Positions 22,073-35,342 are shown, counted from the stretch's first letter. The stretch: 64,000 nt of DNA from Carettochelys insculpta (GCF_033958435.1 NC_134137.1:170823501-170887500), one strand, 5' to 3'. Made by a program: numbers and translations. The notes: generated by a model from the letters alone, not told the origin.

Positions 22073-25000
22073 TATATGTGCCTCATTTTATCTATATGTA
22101 AGATATGGGAAAATACATACCTTACAAAAATGCTTTAAGGAATAATTATGAAACGTTTTTCAACATAAGTTAAACTGAAAAAGGCCATTGCTATTCTGAA
22201 TAAGAGTATTAACATGGGGAGTTATGCCAGAGTATATGGTGGCATATTTTTGCAGGTATAGTAATATTGGTAAGTTTCCCCATGTAAACAAGGTCTGAGC
22301 TGCCAGCACGTATGAGACCGAGCCCTGTAGACAAACTAGTAGACATCTCCAGCCCAAATATCTGTCTTCTGGGAGAGAAACAGGCAAAGGGAGCCACAAA
22401 ATGCGAAGAAAAATTTGAAAAATAGGAAGCATGAAAATAGAAAGAAAACAAGATGAGAAAAAAGCGAGAAACAAAGCAAGAAAGTGGACAAATAAAACAA
22501 CGGCAGCAACTGTGGGGCACTGCACAGGGAAAGCGCAGGCAGAAGTGCCATCTACAATCTCCACAAGAGAGGACTTCACCAGTAAAAAGCTGGGAAACAT
22601 TAGTTTATAACAAGGCTTGCACTATAAGCTCCATGCATGTAGAATGTGACTCTGCAGCCATGTAAGTAGATGTATAATTGCCAATTTTTAAAATATTACC
22701 ACACATTTATACACCAGCATCTAAGCTTTCATTTATATAATACTTTGGATGTGAAACTTTATGGTTAAGATGCTAATCTTCCAAATGTGAACTGAATATA
22801 AACCAATGCAGTGACGTTTGTTCAAGTCTTCAGACAGAGTAAAACAATAGCACTAAAAATGATTGTATACTGCTCCCATTCATCTCAGTAGGGAGTTAGC
22901 CTAATTATGGTCATTTAAAATGTCAACATTAGCTACTTCCACTGTCGAGCATTTCAGCAGAAATATCAAGCATACTTCTTTTTCAATGTTGCATTTTGTG
23001 GCAGATACTGGTAGCTGCAGATGGCCAACTAGTTGTCCAGTATTATTGAGGCAAGGAATTAAAATATCCTTCTCTGAATTTAAAGTCCTTCTGCTTCTTT
23101 TACAAAAGGAGAAGCTTCATCATCAAAACAGTACACACCAACAAACATACAAACAACCCACTGACCTTCAATTTACTTGTGGGAGTCAAAGAATCTAATT
23201 ACCCTTCATGTCTTTCTGGCTTCCAAATGCCTCTCTCTCAACCAGCTGTCAAAACCTTCACTTTTCCCTTTATTGCTTTTACATGGTATTTACCTGTTTT
23301 CAATGCACCAAAAATGGAAAAGCTGGTGGAGTCAGGGTTGGGTAGAGTAAATAAATGGAGCTGACTATCACACACAATGCAAGGGATACACCACTGAGCT
23401 CTCAGGAGTAGACAGGCAGCAGTTAGCAGGTTTATGAAGAGATAGTGCCTCATAATTCCAAGGCTCCCTATTATATCAGTTATGTCTTGATGTACTGCAA
23501 AAGTCTCAGAGGTCTTGATTATAATGAAACAAAACTAATACAGCCAATTACAGTTCACGGCTGGTATGAGTTTTATATGGACTCAAAAGAGTAGTTGTTT
23601 ATCAATAGCCATATATAGGTCAATCCCTGTGTTTTGACAGCTGACTACTTATTTCTCAATAACTACTAAGTTAGGGCGAGTAGATTTTCTGAATTTACAG
23701 GAACAGCCCTGATATCCAGGGATTTGTCTGGTGTAACCATGTACTGTCCCCTACTCCTTGTTCCAATTGTTCAGACTTGCTGTCTGGTCACCACACACAC
23801 AATTTTCAAACCCTTGCACTATTATTTAATATGGCTCTCAAAACTGTCCATCCACAACAAACAAATCTCAGCTTCTGAACCTCACAGAAGGGGTCTTGAA
23901 ATACATTCCCTGTAAGCTACATGGCCATGCAGCTGCCTATTTAGCACCACACAGATGCTCATGGACCTGCCAGGTGATTCGCTGCAGCTGAGGGTTACCC
24001 AATCCCACAACTAGCCCCAACCATGCCCAGCTTCCAGCCTGCCATGGCTGGGGAGATGATGGCCTGAAGCCAGCACCAGACCAAACCTGACACAAATGGG
24101 GTGTCTCTCCCCCGGCCTGAACTCAGCCTCAGCTGGAGCAGCCTTCTCCCAGATCCACCCCAGCCCCAGCTCAAACCTTCTGGTTATGGGGAGGGGTCAC
24201 CTCTGTTGTCCCAGCCCCACAGCCACTCCAGTGAGGAGAGATGTCTTTCCTTCCCAGCTCAGGTGCTGCTGCACGGGGTGAAAGCTGAGGGGAGTCTTCT
24301 CTCCTCACAGTAGCCCTGTTACACCCTCCTTCACTCTATAGCCTATACCCCAGCCAATGCCATCCCAGCCCTGAGCCCCTCATCCCCATACATAGCGTCT
24401 TGTACACCGACCCTCTGCCCCAGGCCTGAGCCCCCAAACACACTCAGAATCCCTTGGCCCCACTCCCTCCACATGAATTTTGTTGTGTGCACCTGTGCGA
24501 TTTGTGACACATTGCTCCATATATGGGTGTGCATACCAGAATTCATTCCATTCAGAGGTGGGAAAAACTAAAGGGAATGATGGTTCTTGACCAGGACAAT
24601 CCAAGAGTGATTCAGCAGTTCTTTTGGGAACCCACCACCAGTGGAGCTTCTGTGGTGCCATGCTGGGAGTTAAAGTTACCAGCACTCCGCACCTAAAGAG
24701 AAAACTCACCCGCAGTAAAGGAAGAAAAGTGGTGTTTGAAATATTCCCTTCCCTGCACAAGAGAGACTCTTTCTTGGGCATATGGAGCAATGCTAGTGCT
24801 TCCTTTTCCCCTTCATCAACTTTGCTGAACTTGACCCAGTATGTGTAATTAACTGTGTAATCAAGATAAGTTGATTAAACTAAACTAAAGTATTCTGACC
24901 AGGAGCAGGGTGATTTTTTTTGTTTGCATTTTCAGATTTTGTTTTTGTTAGCTTCTCTTTGTTCCCAGCTCCCTATCCCATCCCTGTTTACTAGATAACC

Positions 25001-26033
25001 CATGTAACCTTTAGAACAGGGATAAGAATCAAATGAGGTGCAAATCAACACCCAACGCTGTTAACTGGATGTTGGCAGCCCTTATTGGTTTTAGATCTAA
25101 GAAGTCAATGCCCAACAGGTGAAGTCTGTTCAAAGTATAAATCTAACGAAGTTTCGTACTGTGGCTCAAAAACTGAACTAGAGCGGGGACCACAAAAACC
25201 TCATCTTCAGTGGGAATGGACTCAACACATTCAACACAAACAGCTCTATAAAAATGGTGTGAGAGCAAGTTTGAGACTTGAATCTCCCTTCTTTTTTGGC
25301 TTAGAAAGAAGCCAGCTGCCAATTGAGTCATACTTAAATCATTTTAATAATATGATTAAAAATCATAATTTGTTCAATAACATGCCATCAGATGCCCATC
25401 TGCACCCTCTCTCCTTCCTCCATTCTAACCTCTTCTAGGAGAATGAAACATTGGTAACTATGGCCACCCAGTAATATTTTTCTTATGACAGCTAAGTAGA
25501 ATTGAGACACTGCTTCAGCTTTCTCACTTTATATGAATCTTTGCAAACTGTGATTTCAAACTTCAAATAACTTGCTATGAATATGTAGCAAGAAGATTAA
25601 AACAAGATTTTTGGCAGTAAAATTATTTTTATTCCATTATTTAGCCTGTAATCCACCAGGGCAATATAGAGGCCACTCCTCTAAGCAAGCTTTCCTGTCT
25701 GATCAGATCACATTTAAGAAATTACCGAGGCCTTGATAGGAACGGATGTTATCTTTGTCATTAAAGGACTCTACTTCGCATTTTTGAGTGCCAGATCTTT
25801 GGTTAGGCCAAATCCTACTCCAGTGCTGCACTGAATATTTTGTTCACTATCTTGGGTACAAAATGGGCTATCATATAAGGTTTTAAATTATTATGTTCTG
25901 CCTGTGTTTGGCAACCCAGTGGGTAAATGGTCAACAGCATCTGTAGTTTGTGTTCCAGTGTATGAACAAACATCTGGGTAAACATTCCTAGTGAGAGTAG
26001 CTTGGGTAGTTCAGCTCCATTCTGACACATAAT
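22073..26033. other. Mostly unique sequence
   Basis: No host exon is supported. At 22160-22600 the - strand has a hydrophobic frame from a purine-rich + strand; this looks compositional. At about 23904 CATTCCCTGTAAGCTACATG resembles the end of the hAT elements at 48.1-48.8 kb, but the other end was not found. The stretch 24000-24450 is GC-richer without a recognised family. Confidence 0.45.
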
Positions 26034-26527
26034 GGCTACATCTACACTAGCCCCAAACTTCGAAATGGCCACGCAAATGGCCATTTCGAAGTTCACTAAT
26101 GAAGCGCTGAAATGCATATTCAGCGCTTCATTAGCATGCGGGCGGCCGCGGCACTTCGAAATTGACGCGTCTCGCCGCCGCATGTCTCGTCCTGGCGGGG
26201 CTCCTTTTCGAAAGGACCCCGCCTACTTTGAAGTCCCCTTATTCCCATGAGCTCATCTTTACTGCCAAATCTTTACTGCCAAAAATCTTTACTGCCAAAA
26301 ATCCATGAGCTCATGGGAATAAGGGGACTTCGAAATAGGCGGGGTCCTTTCGAAAAGGAGCCCCGCCAGGACGAGACATGCGGCGGCGAGACGCGTCAAT
26401 TTCAAAGTGCCGCGGCCGCCCGCATGCTAATGAAGCGCTGAATATGCATTTCAGCGCTTCATTAGTGAACTTCGAAATGGCCATTTGCGTGGCCATTTCG
26501 AAGTTTGGGGCTAGTGTAGACACGGCC
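26034..26527. mobile_element. Family B fold-back MITE, copy B2, complete palindrome
   Basis: The ends are GGCTACATCTACACTAGCC and GGCTAGTGTAGACACGGCC. The left arm (26034 to about 26254) and right arm (about 26303-26527) are near-perfect reverse complements over more than 200 bp. Landmarks on each arm include AAACTTCGAAATGGCC, CAGCGCTTCATTAGCATGC, CGGCCGC and CCTTTTCGAAAGGACC or its complement. Flanks (AAT, TAT) are not identical. No coding capacity is credible; the frame pair on opposite strands is the palindrome reading itself. Confidence 0.9.
26254..26302 (+). repeat. Triplicated ATCTTTACTGCCAAAA at the palindrome centre
   Basis: Three tandem units of 14-16 bp (ATCTTTACTGCCAA, then two of ATCTTTACTGCCAAAA) separate the two arms of B2. 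The other family B copies I can see lack this insert at CATGAGCTCATG. Confidence 0.9.
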
Positions 26528-27489
26528 TATGTGAACAGACAGATCTGTAAGTGGAGGAGGAGGGGTGAAAAGGGAAACTGCCACAGGGCCTGGCAATATG
26601 AAAGGGCCTGGAGCTTCCACCACTGCTAGATTGAGGGCCAGACCCCAGGCCCTTTATAGTGCTATAGAAGCGCTGTACTGTGCTGAAGGCTGGCTGCCAC
26701 GCCCTCCCCCTTCTGCCCAAGGCCACACCCCTTCCTGAAGTATGGAGCTGCCCCTCCACCCACCACTTGCCCAGGGGCTCAGCAATTCTATTGGCTCCCC
26801 GACTGTAACGGGAGAGTCTTTGAAAGGCATGGTCCCTATCTGTATTTCACACAAGGGTACGTACGTGCACCATGTAGTACTGGATTCTGGAGGTTTTAAC
26901 AAGCAGCGTCCCTTAGCCCGTATATATTCAGTAGATCTCCTTACGCTCCCAAATGAAGGTATAAGAAGCAATAAAGGTTAGTGCTCCTTCAGTTCGTCTT
27001 CTTACCATAAATCTAATCAGATCCAAAGCAGAGGGGATGGAGGGCAAGTAGGTCAATACAGATAAGGATCGCACGTCTTGAAAAACCTCCAGTTATATTC
27101 CCCAGCTGACCTTGCCCCCGCTTAGCACTCGTCTAGTGGCCCCTTTTTTCAGTCCCTGGCTGCTGCCTTCCTCCTCCCTTGCCCTGCAGGGCTCATTGCC
27201 CAGCCTCTGCACACCAGGTGGAGGTGGACCTCATGGGCTGGAGGACTGAGCAGGGGGCAGCCATGCCGTGGCTGGCTAGAGTGGGTGCCTTTCCTCCTGG
27301 TATTGCTCTGGGTTGTCAACACTCCCAGACCAGAAGGACTGAATATAATTTCAGTAAATGATATCTAGTCCATCCAGTCCAGGATAGCTGGCAACCCCTT
27401 TCCCCTATACCTTCAATGTGCCCCTGAGGGAAGTCACTAGAATTGGGCAGAGTAGGGCACCAGCACCAGTAGGGAGGGCTCTGGTGCTG
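26528..27489. other. Unsorted sequence without a recognised gene
   Basis: GC-richer than its surroundings at 26640-26780 and 27120-27330. No motif identifies a family, and frames here are short. Confidence 0.4.
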
Positions 27490-27972
27490 GAATATTGTGT
27501 CCAGATTTGAGCTCTCATTTTGGAAAAGATGTGGACAAACTGGAAAAGTCCAGAGAAGAGCAACAAAAGTGATGAGAAGTCTAGAGAACATGACCTATGA
27601 GGGAAGGCTGAGTTTGTTTAATCTGTAGAAGAGAAGACTAAGTGGGGACATTATAAAATTTTTCAAGAACATAAAAGGTTGTTACAAGGACCAGGAAGAC
27701 AAATTGTTCTCCTTAGCCTCTGAAAGTAGGACAAAGAGCAATGGACTTAAATTTCAGCAACTGAGGTTTACGTGGGGCATTAGGAATAACCTCATAACTG
27801 TCAGGGAGGCTAAGCACTGGAATAAATTGCTTAGGGAGGTTGCAGATCTTCATAATTGGAGATTTTTAAGAGCAGCTTAGACAAACACCTGTCAGTGCTG
27901 GTTTCAACAATACTTAGTCCTGCCATGAGTCCATGCTACAGGACTAGAGGTCACTTCCAGTCCTATAGTTTT
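27490..27972 (+). mobile_element. CR1 fragment, C-terminal RT region and 3' end
   Basis: TGGAATATTGTGTCCAGATT, AGAGAAGAGCAACAAAAGTG, TAGAAGAGAAGACTAAGTGG and the end GGTCACTTCCAGTCCTATAG are CR1 landmarks in order on +. The coding frame is broken by many changes. It ends without the ATTCTTATG repeat seen in the 5.9-kb copy, so it belongs to a different subfamily. Confidence 0.85.
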
Positions 27973-28164
27973 GCAGGACACTGGAGTTTGGATTCATTTC
28001 ACATCACAGTCTAGAAAATGGAAACAGAATCAGAATTTATATACTTTCAAACTTCAGGGGTATTTGGATATGGATTGGTTTTTGGTCTATCTCTGTCACA
28101 CAGAAACTCTCACACACTCACATTCTTCTTTAAAGATCAACTAATAATAATCTGCTTAAATTAT

Positions 28165-28187
28165 TGACTAATAATAATAATAATAAA
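28165..28187 (+). repeat. (AAT)n microsatellite
   Basis: A short run of ATA/AAT trinucleotides. Confidence 0.85.
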
Positions 28188-28424
28188 ACTGCTACTGCTT
28201 TTCAGTAGCACATATGCTCCTAAGCCCTATAGAAGTTATAAAATTTCACCAGATACCAATCTTAATTCAAAACTTTCTCTTCCAACATTTGTCTCAGTTT
28301 CCTTCTCCATTTCACACTTCCTTCAAGCTCATTAAGAAAGTTACATGTTATTTTAAGATAAATGCATAAATTCTTCATGTCCTGAGGAACTAGCTACAAA
28401 AATTCTTGAAATAATCAGCTAGAA

Positions 28425-28613
28425 CCGTGGTTCCCAACCTGGGGTTCATGGACCCATGAGGGTCCACGAGGATATTGCAGGGAGTCTCTGAAAAAAAAAA
28501 AAGATAAATAAAAACAATCATAGAAAAGAGAATTGCCTTTGATGCGGGTTCATGAAAGGTTTGGAGGAGGATTGTTTGGGGGTTCGCATTAGTGGAGAAG
28601 TTGGGAACCACTG
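28425..28613. mobile_element. hAT-type MITE
   Basis: The ends CCGTGGTTCCCAACCTGGGG and AAGTTGGGAACCACTG are inverted repeats typical of hAT elements beginning CAGTGGTTC. It is 189 bp with no coding part. The flanking 8 bases are only weakly similar. Confidence 0.75.
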
Positions 28614-29129
28614 AACTAAAGAATAAAGGTTTTGTCAATTCCAGACTTGTCATCAGCAGTTAGAAACGCCATCTGCAATTTTTATCTTAATTTGTCCATT
28701 GTGTCTCTTTTTGCTTTAATGCATACAACAAGCAGCCAGCTAGTTTCCCTGCAAATTCATAACATTATAGTCTCAATTTTATTAACAGGTTTTCCATTTG
28801 TATCCAAGGAGGAAGAATTGTACTCTTAATTTCCAACAGTAGCTTAAAAACCTGAATGTCCTGGGAGTATACATTATGAAATTAAAACACTAGTTGCACA
28901 CATGTTCCACTAGGCTCTTAGGGAACTTATGCGTATTAAGATATATTAGTCTATTAATACCTGCAGATTCTTATAATTTCTTATTTGTTAAGCAAGTACT
29001 TCAACTCTGTAGAAGATGCAGGTAAAGACACATACTTTGTACTGAGGAATTTACATTCTAAAGTCTTGATCTTATAATCAGACTTATGCAGTTGAAACCC
29101 TATTAGAATTCTGCACAGCAACTGGGATC

Positions 29130-29290
29130 TGACTACATGGATTCAGTACCAGTAATTTTAAAAGCAAGATTGGATGTTTTTTCCAAAAGATATGCTCCAG
29201 TTCAAACAGACATTAATTCAGGGAAATCCCATGCTCTGTTTCATAAAGGAGGTCAGTCTGGGTAACCACAATGATCCCTTCTGGCCGTAG
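29130..29290 (+). mobile_element. Probable CR1-like 3' end
   Basis: AAGATTGGATGTTTTTTCC and the end ACCACAATGATCCCTTCTGG resemble the 3' end of an older CR1 subfamily. Short and diverged. Confidence 0.5.
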
Positions 29291-29291
29291 A

Positions 29292-29900
29292 ACAGGGGTG
29301 GGCAATAATTTTTGATGGGGCCACACTAAGATTTTAGTAAGTGGTCCAGGGCTGCACTTTTCTGTGGAGTGGGTACAGGGTCTGGGACTGAGGTTGGGCG
29401 CAGAAGGTAGATTGGGGTAGGAGACTGGGGTGCAGGAGAGGGTGTGGCATCTGAGAGGGAGTTTGGATGAAGGAGGGTGTTGTGACTTGGGCCAGGCCAT
29501 TGAGGTGCAATGTATGAGAGGAGAAATGAGTGCAGGATAGGATTCCTACATGCCTGGGGAAGGCAGGTAGGAGAGGCAGCAGGATATGTGACCTGGGGAA
29601 GGTCGGTGCAGAGGGTTTGGGACTCATGTGGTGACCTGTGGCAGGGAGTTGTGGGAGAGGGAGAGCTGTGGTGCCAGAGCCAGGCTATGGCCAGGAGGTG
29701 CTTATGTAAGTGGCTCAAAGGCAGCAGCCTTGTGGGATCCCAAGGCAGGCTCCCTGCCAGCTGCAGTCCTGGTCTCAAAGCAGCTGGTTATCCCATGAGG
29801 CTGTATGAAACAGGCACAAAGAAGGGGGCAGAAGTTTCACATGCTGTCCCTACCCCATCAGGTTACAGGGCAGGCATGACACAGCCCCTCTCCCAATAGT
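29292..29900. mobile_element. hAT-type non-autonomous element, partial
   Basis: ACAGGGGTGGGCAATAATTT is a hAT end, followed by the GGGGTxCAGGxxxTGGG-rich body (29360-29660) usual for this repeat. The matching CCCACCCCTG end is absent, so the right part is lost. The frames over this region come from its low stop density. Confidence 0.6.
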
Positions 29901-30559
29901 CTGGATTGCACCCCACTATGTTACAGTCAGACAAAAAGCGATACACAAATGAAACACAGAAGATAGAAATAACATTTTTACTATTGTTGCTCTCTACTTA
30001 TGATCAGTCTATGTAACATGAAGAGATGTGGAGAGTGGCACAAGGAAAAGATGGAAAGTCGTTAGTAAGCTTCTTGAAGAGACAAAGTACTACCCAATGC
30101 AAAAAGATACAAAGGTTCTAGTGGAATATTATTTTTTCTTTACGCACTCTGTGCTGGGAGACCAACAAAAATTACTACATCCAGGTTTTACATATATCTA
30201 TATATATGACATGATTTGTGAAAAGCTACTCTTCCTAGTTTCCCTGTCATTAATTTAAACATTACACCAAAACATAAACAAACAATTTGTTTATAAAGCA
30301 TAGTTCGATATAGCTATGTTTTTTATAGGAAATCACTCTCCCCTTATAGTCCTAAACAGGTAATCTTTCTGAATGACTTGTCTGTGAATGGAAATAATGT
30401 TGCTTTCCAGAATAACTGTTTTTATATTGTAGTTAATTTAGTGGATGTTCCATCTAATGTTACCACATATTTAAAGCTTTGCAAATGTGATAAAACTGAG
30501 TTTCAGCTTAACTGTGAATTTTAGTATGATACTAATGGTACTATGGGGTCTGTGTTTAT

Positions 30560-31045
30560 AGGTAACATCACCAAATAGTTAGTGGATCGCATCCTCCTTA
30601 ATGTGGGAGGCAATTGATAGGGCAGCCCAAGCCCTCCCACTCCATTAGGTGAGTAAGGGCCTAGCAGCCAGGACCACTCTTGGACTGCCCTCCCTGAACC
30701 AGTTCCTACCACCTACATTCTACAGTCCAAGTTTTGCAGTCTATGGTGAACAAGATTACAGAAAGGTTTTGATTGCCCTACAGTCAGTCCGGGCCCGGCG
30801 GTTGAGCCCTTCATTTCCAGAGGACGGCTCCTGTAGTGCTCCTTCACAGGAGCTCCCACGGCATGCCCTTTTCTTTTCCTGTCCTGATCAGCCCCCTTGT
30901 GAACTGTCTGGTCTCTTTCTATGCTCCATGCTCCTGCTGGAGCGTGCTTTGTAGGTGTGGCTGGGCAGGGTTGTTTGGGCTCAGGGCTGTTCTTTAACCC
31001 CTTCAGTTCTAATGCTGGATATATATACCCCATCACAGTCACATT
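30560..31045 (-). repeat. Possible solo LTR
   Basis: Read on -, the sequence opens TGTGACTGTGATGGGGTATA and is GC-richer than both flanks, with a TATATATACC box close to the start. This resembles a solo LTR of a retroelement. No clear target duplication or other end was found, so this is a weak call. Confidence 0.3.
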
Positions 31046-31371
31046 CTGGTATATGAATTAGTAAGATCAGAATGAGCTGTCCTACACTGTGTATTTTGAG
31101 TGCCTAGCAATACCTACCACACTTAGAAAACGTCATTGTGGAAGGTGACAGTGTGAAAAGTGAAAAATAACTGAAATGGGTTATTTTCAAAACGGCACCT
31201 TTCAGGATTCTCTTTTCCAACTCTGGTCTTTGCGTATGGGGAATGTTTTTGGAAATTTGAGCAAAAACAGGTTACACCTGGAGTTTGTCAAGATTCTGTT
31301 AAAAACTGTAAACATTGTAAACAATGTTTTTTGTTTTGTTTTGTTTTAATAATGGTTCTTGTGCCTCAGAA

Positions 31372-31552
31372 ACAATGAGAAGTCCTGTGGCACCTTACAG
31401 ACTAACAGATTTTTGGAGCATAAGCTTTTGTGGGAAAAGACCCCCTTCGTCAGCTACAAATAAAAGCTTAATACTCCAAAAATCTGTTACTTTATTAGGT
31501 GCCACAGGACTTCTTGTTGTTTGTTTGGATACAGACTAACATGGTTATCTCT
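31372..31552. mobile_element. Penelope-like element terminal unit, inverted pair
   Basis: Arms AAGTCCTGTGGCACCTTACA and GGTGCCACAGGACTTCTTG face each other around a decayed hammerhead region (31426-31453 on -). The CTGACGA box is kept, but the GAAA box reads AAAA and stem II is mismatched. GGATACAGACTAACATGG ends the unit. Confidence 0.75.
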
Positions 31553-34254
31553 CTGATATTTGTGCCTCAGTTGTTGTGGATTGAAATTTGATATTTGGCA
31601 TGAAAATAGTCCCTAAGCTTCTTGGACTTGTGCTCTTTAGTGGTGTCGTGTGATTTGGCCACTTTATACAAGTGTAAGAACATACTTGGCATGTGCATCC
31701 TGATTTTCACCATTTAATGTGATCTTTTCATAAATCATCTCCAAATGTATGCATGTGTAGTGAATGTGCATAGAAATAAGCTGAGTTGAATTTGTGATCT
31801 CAATGTTCCATTGGTACTGAACATGCCTCTGTATGCTAGCTAAGTGGAATTACTCATTAAGTGAGTAGGTGCACAAAGGGGCTCTGCTTCTTTGCTGTTG
31901 CACCATGCTCTGAAGTTCAGGTAATCACAGAAAATAATAATGTGAAGAGACTAAGACAAGTGCATGAAGTGCTTGAGTGTGGAGACCCTTGATCTATTCA
32001 CTACTAAGTATGTGGATGCTATGAAATGAATGAAATGGAGTCCAGTCATTGAACAATGAAGATACAGATTAATATTGCTTAGCTGCCTCAGCCATTCCAC
32101 AATGGCCCACCTTGGCACTGAATGAGACAGTAGTCCGTCAAAAGTAAGAGTACATAACCATATCATTAAAGACTACTGTGCTGCATACACACACTGGAGA
32201 AGAGTTAAGAGATATATTGGCATTTCCAGATGTGAATAATGCACCTTGCAGTCTTAATGTTCTTTTAAGAAATTTTTTGTGTGGAGTTTTGAGTGATAAT
32301 ATCAGTGCCTTTTTTGCAAAAAAACAAAACAAAAACAAAAACAAAATGAAGCCCAAGAAGGAGCTGGTATCAGCCCACTCCTCAGTCTCCTTACCCACCC
32401 TCCTCCAGCCAATCCCTTGGCTGGGGCTGGCAAGGTGTTGGTACTCAGTACTGGCAAGTACGGGCACAAAAAAAGCACTGGATAATATGCAGTCTTAACA
32501 GTTACCATAACAAAATAAGCCAAAATCAGGTATTACTATAGCTTCACTGGAGTTACGGGACAGATGAATTTGGCCGGCAACATAAATAAGTGTTAATGTA
32601 CTATGTAACTACTGAAAAAAGCAAAGTGAAAACAGAACTAATGAACAATAACAACAAAAAATACCTGCATTGTCAGGACAAGTACAGAATCGTGCAGTAA
32701 GTGGTTGTCCTGTTTTATTCTTAACTTATTAATGAATACCACTGTAGAAAACTATCGGCCTTAGCATTGCTGAAAGAATATTTTGAAAGATTTCTGATCT
32801 AGTAACAAACAAAAGAAAAAGAAAATATTTTAAAGAACATAGTCCAATTCATCCAGTTCTTTCAGAATGTTACCAAATTGGGGCAAGAGGAAAACGTTCA
32901 GCTTTTTCTGCTAAGACAAGATTCTTCCCAGTAATAGCAACAGTTAGGTGCCTTGTTTCTGGCTTTAAGCCTCTGGCTTTGAATGTCATCAATTGTGCTT
33001 TCAGATTCTGAGCACATCTTTGACTTTCTTTACTAGTATCTAAGTAAATCTGCTAAATAAAGTTGCCATGATTTATTTTTCTCTTTGTTCCTGCACTACT
33101 AAGAACACCTTTGTTACCCTGAAATCCCAGGAATTTAACAATTATTGCTTTTTGCTGTTAATTGGGTTCAGGTTATGGTCTAATGCATTTTCTCAATCTC
33201 TATGGCAGATGTGTAGGAAAGCACTGGTAAATCTGTTGCCAGCAAGTTATGTATAAAGTGCCACTGACCATAATTTCCAGTACTCTCTGGAACACCTGTA
33301 AATCAATAATATGAACATTGAGTTTTGTGCTCGAAGTTGGCTAGCTTTCCAGTTCATTCTTTTATATTTTGCGCTGTCAGGTTTCTAAAGTAGTCATTAC
33401 ATAGGTACATTTGCGTACAGGTAACAAATACCAATTCTGATTTCTGATTTTTGATTTTTGTCCTTGAAACACTCAGTTGCAAAGGGGGCAAACCCCCCAC
33501 TAAATTTCAGGGAGGTCCAGGTTACACTGAGGCTGTCTTCCTGAATAACTTGCATATCCATTTGCTTAGAGTCTTAGGACCTTAATCTTTTGGCCTTACT
33601 CAGTCAGCGCTTCTGTTGACTTCAGTAGGAGTTCTGCCTGAGTAGGAACAGCAAGATATGACCTTAACATGCATTTTCTATTAGCGTATGAAAACAAGGG
33701 GGTAAATGATTTCTGTGGAGATACATCTTCTGGTGTAACCTCTTTTTCTCTCCTCTTAAGGAAGAGCAAAATAGATCTTTATTACAGTTTATGATTTAAC
33801 TTATTTTAAAAAAAGATACCTAATTTCTTCTTTACCAGTTATAAGAGTCAGCTGTTTATACTTTCACATACGCCTTTAGCTGCGATTGGCATGTGCTTGT
33901 TTTTTTAAAAAACCCAAATGATATAAATAAATATGAGTATGATTTCTAAATTTTCGTTTATTATGACATGTTTTCTCTCAGTATGATATACACTTCAAAC
34001 TACTGTTTAATGGAGGGAATTTTAATTCTTCCATGTATAGTTCCATCAAGAAGCTAATAGGGCTAAGCTATGGTTTTCAGCGTGATTTGAATGGTGTACA
34101 AAACCATTGCCCACAGACTTTCCAGTTCATATTGTTTGGGTAATATTAATCATTTATATTAAAATACAACAAATCTTTTCCTATTAAAATCTCTATAAGA
34201 AGTCATTAATGGCAATGTAATATTGCAACCAAGTCATTGGTTTTGCTAATTAAG
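31553..34254. other. Mostly unique AT-rich sequence
   Basis: No gene is supported. An A-rich (AAAAC)n stretch lies at 32316-32346. At 33600-33655 GACTTCAGTAGGAGTTCTGC followed by CTGAGTAGGAACAGC looks like an old interspersed repeat common in reptiles, which I cannot name. Confidence 0.45.
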
Positions 34255-34450
34255 ATTCGAGGGCCTAATCCTGCAATCATTATTCATGTAATTAATTCTC
34301 ATTCACACAGTTAGGCCTTGAACCAGAAAATACTTAAGCTGTTGCATAATTTTATTTATGGGAGTAGTTTCATTTAGTTCAATGGGACTACTTATATGCA
34401 TAAGGTTATGCCCATATGTGTTGGTAGGATTGCAGCCCATCAGCTGTGCT
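34255..34450. repeat. Old interspersed repeat fragment
   Basis: GGCCTAATCCTGCAATCATT, GTTCAATGGGACTACTTA and GCATAAGGTTATGCCCATAT resemble a widespread ancient amniote repeat. Similar fragments seem present near 37075, 43710 and 44010. A 133-codon - frame at 34303-34704 overlaps it and is therefore unlikely to be a gene. Confidence 0.4.
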
Positions 34451-34906
34451 AATAATACAGAACTGGGGATACCACTTTTAAATTTATTGCCATGATGATT
34501 TATTTCTTCTCCAGGGATTTTGTTTCTAATCAGTGACAAAATCTTATCTTTCACCAAGGAGTCTTTAGTTTCCTTGATAGCCACTTGGAAAAAATGACTA
34601 AGTCTTTTTGATAGTCCAAGTAAATCATCACCTTGTTTATATACTTCCCCTGAGCTCCATACAGCAGGATTTATAGGCTCCTGTCCAAAAAAACAGTTAA
34701 GCAAGTGCTTAATTTTAAGTAAAGGATTAACTCCTCTAATCCAGAACTCTCTTGTCTGGAAACATCTGTAAGATGAAGGATTTTAGTTAGCCAGATGACC
34801 ACTTATGTGTATGGCCAAGTTTCCCATGATCCCTTAAAGTTAGTTTACAGCCACCAGTCCTGGCTCTCAGTGTTCTGTGCTGTTATTTAGCAGTAATTTA
34901 GCCTAA

Positions 34907-35342
34907 GGTCATGTGTACACAAAGAGAAATCTTCGAAATAGCCATGCTAATGGACATTTCGAAGAATACTAATGAGATGCTGCAATGCATATACAGCACC
35001 TCGTTGGCATGCAGCTGGCCGTGGCACTTCAAAATTGCTGTGTTTCACTGCCATGTGGCTTGTCCAGGCAGGGGTCCTTTTTTGAAAGGACCCCACCAAC
35101 TTCAAAATCCCCTTATTCCTATCTGCTGATGGGAATAAGGGGATTTCAAAGTTGGTGGGGTTCTTTAGAAAAGGAACCCCGTGTAGATGAGCGGCGCGGC
35201 AGCAAAAAGTGGCAATTTCAAAGTGCCGCAGCCAGCAGCCTGCTAATCAGGTGCTGAATATGCATTCAGTGCGTCATTAGTATTCTTCAAAAAGGCCATT
35301 AGTGTGGCTATTTTGAACATTTCTCTTAGTGTAGACACAGCC
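34907..35342. mobile_element. Family B fold-back MITE, copy B3, complete but older
   Basis: The ends GGTCATGTGTACACAAAG and CTTAGTGTAGACACAGCC are flanked by TAA on both sides. Two arms meet near 35125 (CCCCTTATTCCTATCTGCTG and its complement, with TGCTGA at the turn). Arm identity is lower than in B2 and many CpGs are lost, so it is older. The turn has no triplicated insert. Confidence 0.85.

Noticed and set aside
22160..22600. 146-codon hydrophobic - frame, possible membrane protein
   Set aside because: Phe/Leu/Ser-rich because the + strand is purine-rich. Several frames are open at once, and there is no homology I recognise.
26032..26523. Matching + and - frames in B2 that look like a duplicated gene
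   Set aside because: They are the same palindrome read from both sides.
34303..34704. 133-codon - frame
   Set aside because: Part of it overlaps an old interspersed repeat, and it has no recognisable domain or splice signals.
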